Positions 1-7,134 are shown, counted from the stretch's first letter. The stretch: 8,763 bases of DNA from an uncultured Micavibrio sp. (GCA_913057885.1 CAJXOI010000020.1:1-8763); one strand, 5' to 3'. The notes: generated by a model not told the origin, from the letters alone. Numbers and translations are program-made.

Positions 1-423
1 TTTGCCGGTGGTCAAGAGCGGTCCGGACAGGTGACCTTTGTCGCCCCCGCTGCGGATGAACAAACACGAACCTTTCGCGTGGATGTTGAAATTGAAAATG
101 CCAATGATCCGTTGCCTGCGGGGTTAACGGCCATGGTTCAGATTGAGGTGCAAAGCAAACAAGCCTATAAAATTACGCCGTCTATTTTAACCCTGAATGA
201 TGCGGGGCAGGTCGGGGTCAAAACTGTTGGCCGTGAAAATCGCGTGGCCTTTAGGCCAATAACAATTATCGAAGACACGCCAACCCATTTATGGGTGACA
301 GGATTGCAAGGCACGATGCAAGTTGTCACAGTAGGGCAGGATTTTATTACCCCCGGGCAAAAGGTTGAACCCGTCGAGGCCGCTCGGGATGACAGAGATA
401 GCGTGTCGGGGGATGACAATTAA
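1..423 (+). CDS. RND efflux periplasmic adaptor (HlyD/AcrA-type membrane fusion protein), C-terminal part
   Basis: The reading frame is open from base 1 and ends at TAA 421-423, giving about 140 residues; the start lies left of the window. It is the periplasmic adaptor that links an inner-membrane RND permease to an outer-membrane channel. What is visible matches the C-terminal third of this family: a beta-barrel segment (about residues 8-50) with the hallmark pattern ADEQTRTFRVDVEIEN followed by LPAGLTAMVQIEV, then a membrane-proximal domain (about 55-130) with ITPSILTLNDAGQVGV and the closing GLQGTMQVVTVGQDF..PG.KVEPV. The N-terminal lipid or membrane anchor, lipoyl domain and hairpin would be upstream. 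The last residues (DDRDSVSGDDN) are an acidic, probably disordered tail. An internal GTG at base 31 is not a plausible start, because the domain is already under way there. The permease gene follows after 9 bp, so the two are almost certainly co-transcribed. Substrate cannot be inferred. Confidence 0.88.
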   Translation, partial: FAGGQERSGQVTFVAPAADEQTRTFRVDVEIENANDPLPAGLTAMVQIEVQSKQAYKITPSILTLNDAGQVGVKTVGRENRVAFRPITIIEDTPTHLWVTGLQGTMQVVTVGQDFITPGQKVEPVEAARDDRDSVSGDDN

Positions 424-428
424 GGGAG
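423..428 (+). promoter_or_regulatory. Shine-Dalgarno site of the RND permease gene
   Basis: AGGGAG lies 4 bases upstream of the ATG at 433 and shares its first A with the TAA stop codon of the adaptor gene. This fixes the permease start and suggests translational coupling: ribosomes ending on the adaptor are placed directly at the permease start. Confidence 0.7.
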
Positions 429-432
429 AATT

Positions 433-3400
433 ATGAGTCTGATTGACGGTGCCATATCCCGCACGCGGACAGTGATTTCAACGCTGATCCTGATCCTGAT
501 TATCGGGACATATTCCTATATCACCATTCCAAAGGAATCTGACCCCGATATCGATATCCCGATTATTTATGTATCGATGTATTTGGAAGGGGTGTCCCCA
601 GATGATTCCGAACGGCTTCTTCTTCGACCTATGGAACAGGAATTATCGTCCATCGAAGGATTAAAGGAAATTCGGTCCACTGGGTATACAGGCGGCGGGA
701 ATATTGTTTTGGAATTTCAGGCGGGGTTTGACAAGGATCAGGCGTTGGACGATGTGCAAAAGGCCGTGGATCAGGTGCGCCCTGATTTACCCCCAGATGT
801 CGAGGAGCCAACAGTCAGCGAGGTTAATTTCAGTTTGTTTCCCGTTTTGGCGGTGATGTTACATGGTGATGTGCCCGAGCGGACACTGTTGAAATTGGCG
901 CGGGATCTTCAGGATAAAATAGAATCCATCAGCATGGTTTTAGAGGTGAATATCAGCGGCGACCGCGAGGAATTGGTTGAAATTTTGATCGACCCTGTGA
1001 TTTTGGAATCCTATGGGTTGGATGGCCCGTCAATCGTTCAATTTTTCCGCAATTCAAATCAATTGGTTGCGGCGGGTAATTTGGATACAGGATCAGGAAA
1101 ATTTGCGGTCAAGGTCCCTGGGCTGTTTGAATCCTTCCGTGATCTGGCGGATATGCCCCTGCGCACGGATGGGGATTCTGTCGTGTTGGTGCGTGATATT
1201 GCCGAAATCCGCAGGTCATTTAAAGACCCCGAGAATTTGGCGCGGATTGATGGTGAGCAAGCGATTGCCTTGAATGTCGTGAAACGGACAGGGGAAAATG
1301 TGATTGAGACGATCGAGGCCGTGCGCGAGGTTGTGGCACAGGAATCCCAGTTTTGGCCAGAGGGTGTAGAGGTTAGCTATACCTTGGATAAATCTAATGA
1401 TATTCGCAATATGTTGCGTGACCTGCAAAATAATATCATCTCCGCCATCTTGTTGGTGATGATCGTCATTGTGGCGGCGCTAGGGTTTCGATCTGCCCTG
1501 TTGGTGGGGATTGCCATCCCGGGCGCATTCCTGAGCGGGATTATGATTTTATCCTTCATGGGTTTGACCGTGAATATCGTTGTATTGTTTTCACTTATTT
1601 TATCCGTTGGAATGTTGGTGGACGGTGCGATTGTTGTGACCGAATATGCCGACCGTAAAATGAATGAAGGCGTGCCCAAGCGCGAGGCCTATGCCCTTGC
1701 CGCAAAACGCATGGCATGGCCGATTATTGCCTCCACCGCGACAACATTGGCAGCGTTTTTCCCGTTATTGTTTTGGCCGGGGACTGCGGGTGAATTTATG
1801 AAATACATGCCCCTAACCATGATCGGGGTTTTGGCGTCATCCTTGGTGATGGCATTGATTTTTGTGCCTGTTCTTGGAACGGTGATCGGAAAACCGTCCC
1901 AGAAAAAATCAGAGGACGGTAAAGCCGATATTGACGATGTTTCCAAGTTGAATGAAGTTAAAGGCTTTATGGCGATTTACCTGAATATCCTGCGCGGGGC
2001 GATGAAGATTCCGTTATTCATTTTGATCGGGGTATTTGGCCTGTTGGTCGGGGTGCAGGTTTTATATTCCCAATTTGGAAAAGGGGTAGAGTTCTTCCCC
2101 GATATTGAACCCGAATATGCCAAAGTTCTTGTGCAGGCAAGGGGGAATTTATCAGTTGCCGAACAATCGGATTTGGTGCGCAAGGTCGAAGATCGCATTC
2201 TGGGGCGCGATGGCCTTCGTCTTGTGTATTCCGAAATTGGTAAAACCTCCGAGGGCGGCAATGACGAAGTGCCCGCCGACACGATTGGGCAAATCACATT
2301 GGAATTTGATGCGTGGGATGTGCGCGAACCTGCCGACACGATTTTGGAATCCATCAGGCAGGACACATCCGATATTCCTGGTCTCAAAATCCAAACCCGA
2401 AAATTGCAAGGTGGCCCGCCACAGGGTAAGGCCGTTCAAATCAATGTTTCGTCCAGATTTCCCGAGCTTCTCTCGCCATCCGTTGAGACATTATATCGGG
2501 CGATGGATGAGATTGGTGATTTTATTGATTATGAGGATTCAAGGCCGTTACCCGGCATTGAGTGGGAATTGCAGGTTGACCGCGCACAGGCCAGCAAGTT
2601 TGGCATTGACCTCGCGACGATTGGACAATATGTGCGCCTTGTCACCAATGGATTGATTGTGTCGGACTATCGTCCTAATGATAGCGACGAAGAAATTGAC
2701 ATTGTGGTGCGTCACCGCGCCGAGGATCGAACTTTATCGCAATTGGATAAAATCCGTATTGAATCGGCAGGGGCGGGGCAGGTGCCTGTTTCCAACTTTG
2801 TTTCTCGTACCCCTCAAGATGCCGTTGGCACGATCAATAGGATAGACCAAAAACGAGCCGTGACCGTTCAGGCCGACCTCCCGCCCGAGTTGAATATTGC
2901 CGCCAAGGTGGATGAGGTGAAGGCATGGATTGCCGAAAATCCAGATGCCTTTGACCCCCGTGTTACAATTGAATTTACGGGCCAAGACGAAGACCAACAA
3001 GAATCCATGATGTTTTTAATGAAGGCCTTTATGGTCGCGTTGTTTATCATGGCGATTATTCTGGTCACCCAATTCAACAGCTTTTATTCCGCATTCCTGA
3101 TCCTGACCGCCGTGATCATGTCCACAATCGGGGTGTTTATCGGGTTGATGGTCATTGGGCAACCCTTTGGCGTGATTATGAGCGGAACAGGCGTCATCGC
3201 CCTTGCAGGGATTATCGTGAATAATAATATCGTGTTGATTGATACATTTGATTACCTGCATAAAAAACGTGGTTTGTCCGTTCCTGATGCTATTCTAATG
3301 ACGGGATATCAAAGGTTTAGGCCCGTTCTTTTAACCACGGTGACAACCGTATGCGGGTTGTTGCCAATGGTCACACAAACCAATATAGATTTTATCACGC

Positions 3401-3579
3401 GTGAGGTTACAGTGGGTGCCCCATCCACGCAATGGTGGGTGCAATTGGCAACGGCAATTGTTTTTGGATTGGTGTTTTCTACCGTTTTGACATTGATCGT
3501 CACGCCGTCGGCCTTGATGTTACGATACAGTGCTGGAGAAAAATGGCGACGTCTTAAAGCCAAATTTTCACGGTCTTAA
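433..3579 (+). CDS. RND family efflux permease (AcrB-like inner-membrane transporter)
   Basis: At 1048 residues this is the full length expected for an RND drug or solute exporter, which uses the proton gradient to drive substrate from the periplasm or inner membrane into a trans-envelope channel. The usual duplicated layout is visible. TM1 is about 14-31, followed by a periplasmic porter/docking region to about 330. TM2-TM6 span about 337-481, a charged cytoplasmic linker about 485-516, and TM7 about 526-545. A second periplasmic region starting FFPDIEPEYAKV runs to about 855, and TM8-TM12 span about 859-1026. TM4 carries GMLVDGAIVVTEYADR: Asp397 aligns with AcrB Asp407, but the AcrB Asp408 position is Gly398, and Glu404 follows. 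TM10 has GIIVNNNIVLID, with Asn930 where AcrB has Lys940; Arg963 in RFRPVLLTT matches AcrB Arg971. The start is supported by the AGGGAG site. The adaptor gene directly upstream completes the inner part of a tripartite pump. Substrate class is not assignable from sequence alone. Confidence 0.95.
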   Translation: MSLIDGAISRTRTVISTLILILIIGTYSYITIPKESDPDIDIPIIYVSMYLEGVSPDDSERLLLRPMEQELSSIEGLKEIRSTGYTGGGNIVLEFQAGFDKDQALDDVQKAVDQVRPDLPPDVEEPTVSEVNFSLFPVLAVMLHGDVPERTLLKLARDLQDKIESISMVLEVNISGDREELVEILIDPVILESYGLDGPSIVQFFRNSNQLVAAGNLDTGSGKFAVKVPGLFESFRDLADMPLRTDGDSVVLVRDIAEIRRSFKDPENLARIDGEQAIALNVVKRTGENVIETIEAVREVVAQESQFWPEGVEVSYTLDKSNDIRNMLRDLQNNIISAILLVMIVIVAALGFRSALLVGIAIPGAFLSGIMILSFMGLTVNIVVLFSLILSVGMLVDGAIVVTEYADRKMNEGVPKREAYALAAKRMAWPIIASTATTLAAFFPLLFWPGTAGEFMKYMPLTMIGVLASSLVMALIFVPVLGTVIGKPSQKKSEDGKADIDDVSKLNEVKGFMAIYLNILRGAMKIPLFILIGVFGLLVGVQVLYSQFGKGVEFFPDIEPEYAKVLVQARGNLSVAEQSDLVRKVEDRILGRDGLRLVYSEIGKTSEGGNDEVPADTIGQITLEFDAWDVREPADTILESIRQDTSDIPGLKIQTRKLQGGPPQGKAVQINVSSRFPELLSPSVETLYRAMDEIGDFIDYEDSRPLPGIEWELQVDRAQASKFGIDLATIGQYVRLVTNGLIVSDYRPNDSDEEIDIVVRHRAEDRTLSQLDKIRIESAGAGQVPVSNFVSRTPQDAVGTINRIDQKRAVTVQADLPPELNIAAKVDEVKAWIAENPDAFDPRVTIEFTGQDEDQQESMMFLMKAFMVALFIMAIILVTQFNSFYSAFLILTAVIMSTIGVFIGLMVIGQPFGVIMSGTGVIALAGIIVNNNIVLIDTFDYLHKKRGLSVPDAILMTGYQRFRPVLLTTVTTVCGLLPMVTQTNIDFITREVTVGAPSTQWWVQLATAIVFGLVFSTVLTLIVTPSALMLRYSAGEKWRRLKAKFSRS

Positions 3580-4209
3580 GTGTGCTAAAATCTGTCTGGA
3601 ATGAACAATACCGACATCTTGAATGTCATTGGTTCCAAATAAATCGTTTAGTTGCATATCAATGATGGATTTTATGGGATGGGCAAGGGTGTCTTCTCCA
3701 AAGCTGGATTGCGCTGAGAGGTCGCTGACAAGATAGATATTGTCCACATAAGGAATTGCATCACACATAGTGTGCAGAACACACTCTGGAAGGCTGACGC
3801 CACAAATAAACAAGTTGCTCTTTTGTAACTCGCTCATCACACGCTTTGCTTGGAGGGCATAAAAGCCTTTGAACAGGGATCGTGATGTTTTTGGTAATAA
3901 TATATCTGTCATTTCACACGGGTGGACGGCATAGAATTTATCCCCTTCGAAATCATCATCATTGAGGTAAACTTCCAATTCTGTTCCTTCTATGAGCGGC
4001 CGATCGTCCATATATACCCAGATCATTTGCAGGCCAGCTTTTTGAAAATGAGGTCTAACTCGTTCCATACTCGTGGCTGCATAATCAGTGTGGCGATTGC
4101 CGCAGGCATCCTCATACGATGGGTTGCAAAAGGCATGTTGAAAGTCAATTGCCATAATCGCGGAATTTTCCGCTGTCACCTCATCTGGAAGTTTATCGAC
4201 AATTTTCAT
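3568..4209 (-). CDS. Isochorismatase-like cysteine hydrolase
   Basis: A 213-residue single-domain protein of the isochorismatase-like (cysteine hydrolase) superfamily, whose members hydrolyse isochorismate, nicotinamide, N-carbamoyl compounds and related substrates. The three catalytic positions are in place: Asp22 in AIMAIDFQ, Lys107 in LLPKTSRSLFKG, and Cys143 in ICGVSLPECVLHT, with the normal six-residue step from Gly137 to the cysteine. The following VSDLSAQSS and GIVHSRQIL match the end of the fold. The Thr/Asn usually seen before the cysteine are replaced by Leu-Pro, so the exact substrate is uncertain; there is no signal peptide, so it is probably cytoplasmic. I chose ATG 4209; an in-frame TTG at 4245 would add 12 hydrophobic residues with no ribosome site, and that TTG is part of a good -35 box. 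The gene converges on the RND permease and overlaps its last 12 bases. Family is confident; the specific reaction is not known. Confidence 0.85.
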   Translation of the reverse strand: MKIVDKLPDEVTAENSAIMAIDFQHAFCNPSYEDACGNRHTDYAATSMERVRPHFQKAGLQMIWVYMDDRPLIEGTELEVYLNDDDFEGDKFYAVHPCEMTDILLPKTSRSLFKGFYALQAKRVMSELQKSNLFICGVSLPECVLHTMCDAIPYVDNIYLVSDLSAQSSFGEDTLAHPIKSIIDMQLNDLFGTNDIQDVGIVHSRQILAHLRP

Positions 4210-4215
4210 GAAGCG

Positions 4216-4245
4216 ATAGTAAAGAATAATTATTAAATATGTCAA
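4216..4245 (-). promoter_or_regulatory. Predicted promoter of the isochorismatase-like gene (leaderless geometry)
   Basis: On the minus strand a perfect TTGACA (-35, 4245-4240) is followed after 18 bases by TACTAT (-10, 4221-4216). An overlapping alternative -10 is TTTACT (4223-4218, spacer 16). With TACTAT, six bases (CGCTTC) separate the -10 box from the ATG at 4209, so the start of transcription would fall on the A of the start codon. No Shine-Dalgarno sequence precedes that ATG, which fits a leaderless mRNA. Inferred from sequence only. Confidence 0.5.
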
Positions 4246-4256
4246 TTTAAAAATAA

Positions 4257-4285
4257 GTTTTTTGGTAAGTAAATTCTGCTATACT
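4257..4285 (+). promoter_or_regulatory. Predicted promoter of the fadD-like gene (extended -10)
   Basis: The plus strand shows TGCTATACT at 4277-4285, an extended -10 element (TGn plus TATACT, five of six matches). A weak T-rich -35 region (GTTTTT, 4257-4262) lies 17 bases upstream. Transcription would begin near 4292, giving a leader of about 29 bases to the ATG at 4321. It lies back to back with the promoter of the divergent isochorismatase-like gene, with about 11 bases between their -35 regions, inside a very AT-rich 111-bp intergenic stretch. Confidence 0.4.
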
Positions 4286-4320
4286 TAATAATATCAATAA
4301 CTTAATTGTGGCGGTGCAAC

Positions 4321-5958
4321 ATGGCAAAATCTTCTGAAATTCCTACCTATCCTCTTTATAAAATTGTTGACGATGCGGCGCGTGATTTTAGTAGCCAACC
4401 AGCCTTTGACTTTTTAGGTAAGAAATTCACATGGAAAGAAATAGGTGACACGGTTGATGCCTTTGCCAGAGGCTTGCAAGAGGCAGGCGTAGCAAAAGGC
4501 ACAAAAATTGGTCTGCTCTTGCCCAACTGCCCACAATATTTGGTGGCGTATTATGGTGCACTCAAGGCCGGAATGACGGTGGTGAATTATAACCCGTTAT
4601 ATGCCGAAGACCAATTGGAACATCAAATCAATGATTCTGAGACTGAAATTATGGTGACGTTGGATCTGAAGGCAACCTATGACAAAACAGCGGAAATGTT
4701 GAAACGCACCGAGGTTCTAAAAAACGTTATCGTCTGTCGTTTTGTGGATGTTTTGCCTTTCCCTAAAAACCTTTTATTCCCTGTCGTCAAAGGCGGTGAA
4801 ATTGCATCGTGGCCACGCGATGACCATCATCACGATTTTTCGGATTTTCTGGATAATGATGGTAAACCTGAACCCGTCGAGATTGATGTCGCCAATGATG
4901 TGGCCTTATTGCAATATACGGGCGGGACAACGGGCACGCCCAAGGGGGCGATGTTGACCCATGCCAATTTATCGGCGAATACCGAGCAATGCCTCATTGC
5001 CTTTGAAGGGGTGGAAATGGGTAAGGAGAAAATGTTGGGTGTGATCCCTTTTTTCCATGTGTTTGCAATGACGGTGGCACTCAATTTATCTGTCCGCATT
5101 GCGGCGGAAATCATCGCCCTGCCAAGGTTTGATCTCAATGACACTATCAAATTGATCCATAAAAAGAAACCAACCTGTATGCCCGCCGTGGCGGCGATTT
5201 ATGGGGCGTTGGCCAATCATAAGGATATTGGGAAATACGACCTGACATCCCTGCGCAAATGTATCTCGGGCGGAGCGCCCCTGCCTGTGGAGGTCAAAAA
5301 GAAATTTGAACACGTCACGGGATGTGTTTTGGTTGAAGGCTATGGCCTGACAGAAAGTTCACCCGTGACGCACGTCAACCCGATGGATGGTCGTCCAAAT
5401 AAGGCGGGGTCAATCGGCCTGCCCGTTGCCGGAACCGAGGTTAAAATTTTGGACCCCGACAATCCGAAAAAAGAAAAAAAACAGGGCGAAAAAGGTGAAA
5501 TTTGTATCAAAGGTCCACAGGTGATGAAGGGCTATTGGCAAAATAACGAGGCGACAAAAAACACCTTTGCGGGCGAATATCTTCGCACCGGTGACATCGC
5601 CTATGTTGATGAGGAGGGGTATTACTTTATTATCGATAGGATCAAAGATTTGATCATTACCAACGGTTATAATGTCTATCCCCGCCATGTTGAGGAGGCA
5701 ATTTATCAGCATCATGATGTCGAAGAATGTATTGTCGGCGGCCTGCCTTGCGACACCCGCGGAGAAAAGGTTAAGGCATGGATCAAATTAAAAGACGGGC
5801 ATAAGGTAAGCGAAGCAGTGTTGCGAGAGTTTTTAAAGGGCAAGCTTTCGAAAATCGAAATGCCACGGGACATTGAATTTCGCACAGAGCCTTTGCCCAA
5901 GACCATGATTGGGAAATTATCGCGTAAAGACATTATCGCTGAGGAGATGGGCGGGTAA
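4321..5958 (+). CDS. fadD: Long-chain fatty acid--CoA ligase (acyl-CoA synthetase)
   Basis: A 545-residue member of the AMP-forming acyl-CoA synthetase family, close in length to E. coli FadD (561). It would activate free fatty acids to acyl-CoA through an acyl-adenylate, feeding beta-oxidation or lipid synthesis, at the cytoplasmic face of the membrane. Family motifs appear in order: P-loop YTGGTTGTPKG (199-209), adenine-binding YGLTESSP (341-348), LRTGD (421-425) with the ribose-binding Asp425, the hinge/FACS region RIKDLIITNGYNVYP (440-454), and Lys532 in KTMIGKLSRKD, the lysine needed for adenylation. I chose ATG 4321; an in-frame TTG at 4306 adds only five residues and has no better ribosome site. 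The SD is weak (a G-rich GTGGCGGTG a few bases upstream). A lysine-rich insert (NPKKEKKQGEK, 381-391) is encoded by an A6-G-A8 tract. The gene is divergent from the isochorismatase-like gene and convergent with rnd. Substrate chain length is not proven; fadD is used by overall similarity. Confidence 0.9.
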   Translation: MAKSSEIPTYPLYKIVDDAARDFSSQPAFDFLGKKFTWKEIGDTVDAFARGLQEAGVAKGTKIGLLLPNCPQYLVAYYGALKAGMTVVNYNPLYAEDQLEHQINDSETEIMVTLDLKATYDKTAEMLKRTEVLKNVIVCRFVDVLPFPKNLLFPVVKGGEIASWPRDDHHHDFSDFLDNDGKPEPVEIDVANDVALLQYTGGTTGTPKGAMLTHANLSANTEQCLIAFEGVEMGKEKMLGVIPFFHVFAMTVALNLSVRIAAEIIALPRFDLNDTIKLIHKKKPTCMPAVAAIYGALANHKDIGKYDLTSLRKCISGGAPLPVEVKKKFEHVTGCVLVEGYGLTESSPVTHVNPMDGRPNKAGSIGLPVAGTEVKILDPDNPKKEKKQGEKGEICIKGPQVMKGYWQNNEATKNTFAGEYLRTGDIAYVDEEGYYFIIDRIKDLIITNGYNVYPRHVEEAIYQHHDVEECIVGGLPCDTRGEKVKAWIKLKDGHKVSEAVLREFLKGKLSKIEMPRDIEFRTEPLPKTMIGKLSRKDIIAEEMGG

Positions 5959-7071
5959 CTATTTAATTTCTGAAATATCAATCTCGCCGTCTTTGAGGGA
6001 CAGGCCGATTTTGCCTTCCATCAAATCGACGCATTTCGACCCGAAAACCTCATAACGCCACCCCGACATGGCGGGAACTTTGGCCTTGGCGCCTTTCATC
6101 GCGATTTCCTGTAAATCTTCGGTATCGGCAATACGGCGCGGTGTGATGTCGTGCTGCGCGGCATCAATTTTCAGGAGAAGGCGGAGCATCTCCAGTGTCC
6201 CCGCCTTTTGTGGGGGAAAAGGTTTGCGTTTCTTTTTACGCGGAAGTGTTTTGGGATCTGCCTTGTCGATCTCTTTTACCGCCGTCAACATGGCCTTGCC
6301 CATTGGGCGTTTGACTTGTCCGCTGGGGAATCCGCGCACGCGTTCTAATGCTTTTTCATCCTTGGGTGCGGTCATGGCAATTTCCATCAACGTATCGTCC
6401 CGCATAATAAAATTTTTCGGCATATCTTTACGGATGGCCTCTTCCTCCCGCGAAGCTGCGACTTTTTGTAATACACCCAAATGTTTGGGTTTATCAGATC
6501 GGATCTTAATTTTCTCCCACGCCTTTTCAGGATAGATGTGATAGGTATCTTTATCCTTCAGCGCTTTGAAATCTTCTTCAATCCATGATAGGCGGTTACG
6601 TTCTTCCAATTGTTTTTTGAGGGTCAAGTAAATATCATCCAGATAAATTACATCACCCAAAGCATATTTGATTTGTGCCTCGGACAGTGGTCTACGCGAC
6701 CAATCGGTAAATTGCTGTGACTTTGAAATCTCGACCCCGCAAATGTCTTTGGCCAAATTGGCATAGGATACCTGTTCCCCATATCCTAAAACAGATGCCG
6801 CGATTTGCGTATCAAAGATTGGGGCGGGTACCTTGCCATAAAGGTGATAAAAAATTTCCAAATCCTGATATCCGCTGTGTAAAACCTTGACGACATCAGG
6901 GTCATATAATGCCTCTTCCAGCGGTTTCATATCCGTCTTGGGATCCAACGGATCGATAATGGTGGGTTCAATCCCCGGGCCTGAAATTTGCACAAGGCAC
7001 AATTTGGAAAAATAGGTCTTTTCCCGCACAAATTCGGTATCAAGGAGGAGGTAATCAGGTTTTTTATTCAT
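5959..7071 (-). CDS. rnd: Ribonuclease D
   Basis: A 370-residue protein (E. coli RNase D is 375) with the domain order of RNase D, a 3'-5' exoribonuclease that trims tRNA precursors and other structured RNA 3' ends in the cytoplasm. The DEDDy exonuclease domain fills about residues 5-170. Exo I is LLLDTEF with Asp11 and Glu13; Exo II is HSGYQDLEIF with Asp70; Exo III is YALGD with Tyr136 and Asp140, so all five metal-binding/catalytic residues are present. An HRDC domain follows (about 205-285), then a basic linker (PRKKKRKPFPP) and a second HRDC-like C-terminal region. The ATG at 7071 puts the DTE motif where it is expected, and no SD precedes it. The stop codon TAG (5961-5959) directly abuts the fadD TAA, so the two genes converge without a gap or visible terminator. 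Head-to-head pairing with aspS is, from memory, common in alphaproteobacteria. Confidence 0.95.
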   Translation of the reverse strand: MNKKPDYLLLDTEFVREKTYFSKLCLVQISGPGIEPTIIDPLDPKTDMKPLEEALYDPDVVKVLHSGYQDLEIFYHLYGKVPAPIFDTQIAASVLGYGEQVSYANLAKDICGVEISKSQQFTDWSRRPLSEAQIKYALGDVIYLDDIYLTLKKQLEERNRLSWIEEDFKALKDKDTYHIYPEKAWEKIKIRSDKPKHLGVLQKVAASREEEAIRKDMPKNFIMRDDTLMEIAMTAPKDEKALERVRGFPSGQVKRPMGKAMLTAVKEIDKADPKTLPRKKKRKPFPPQKAGTLEMLRLLLKIDAAQHDITPRRIADTEDLQEIAMKGAKAKVPAMSGWRYEVFGSKCVDLMEGKIGLSLKDGEIDISEIK

Positions 7072-7079
7072 GAAATGGA

Positions 7080-7108
7080 ATTATAAACCCTTTGCAACTG
7101 TTTGTCTT
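7080..7108 (-). promoter_or_regulatory. Predicted promoter of rnd
   Basis: On the minus strand AAGACA (7108-7103, four of six matches to the -35 consensus) is followed after 17 bases by a perfect TATAAT (7085-7080). Transcription would begin around 7073-7071, at or two bases before the ATG at 7071. The bases between (TCCATTTC) contain no Shine-Dalgarno sequence, so the mRNA is probably leaderless or nearly so. The spacer contains the -35 box of the divergent aspS promoter. Confidence 0.55.
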
Positions 7109-7120
7109 CACGGTTATAAA
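7092..7120 (+). promoter_or_regulatory. Predicted promoter of aspS
   Basis: TTGCAA (7092-7097) and TATAAA (7115-7120) are separated by 17 bases, a good sigma-70-type promoter. Transcription would begin near 7127, giving a leader of about 22 bases that includes the AAAGGA ribosome site. It interleaves with the rnd promoter on the other strand: each promoter's -35 box lies in the other's spacer. Confidence 0.55.
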
Positions 7121-7134
7121 GTCATATTGAATTT

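Noticed and set aside
2105..2656. 183-codon open frame on the plus strand inside the RND permease gene.
   Set aside because: It is an alternative frame of a well-supported 1048-residue transporter, with no ribosome site and a translation lacking any family features.
3568..4209. Possible horizontal transfer of the isochorismatase-like gene because parts look AT-rich.
   Set aside because: Line-by-line counts by eye give about 45% GC, close to the flanking genes; only the intergenic promoter regions are clearly AT-rich.
3922..4236. 104-codon open frame on the plus strand opposite the isochorismatase-like gene.
   Set aside because: It lies entirely antisense to a gene with clear catalytic motifs, its translation has no recognisable pattern, and no ribosome site precedes it; it is a shadow frame.
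4283..4306. Direct repeat ACTTAAT (4283-4289 and 4300-4306) upstream of the fadD-like gene, a possible operator.
   Set aside because: Seven-base matches are expected by chance in such AT-rich sequence, the repeat spacing is not a whole number of helical turns, and no regulator gene is nearby.
5966..5976. Perfect small palindrome ATTTC-T-GAAAT at the fadD/rnd junction, considered as a terminator.
   Set aside because: The loop would be one base, which cannot form, and there is no following T run on either strand.
6068..6535. 155-codon open frame on the plus strand opposite rnd.
   Set aside because: It is antisense to the HRDC/C-terminal part of RNase D, whose frame is intact with all catalytic residues; no separate start signal is visible.
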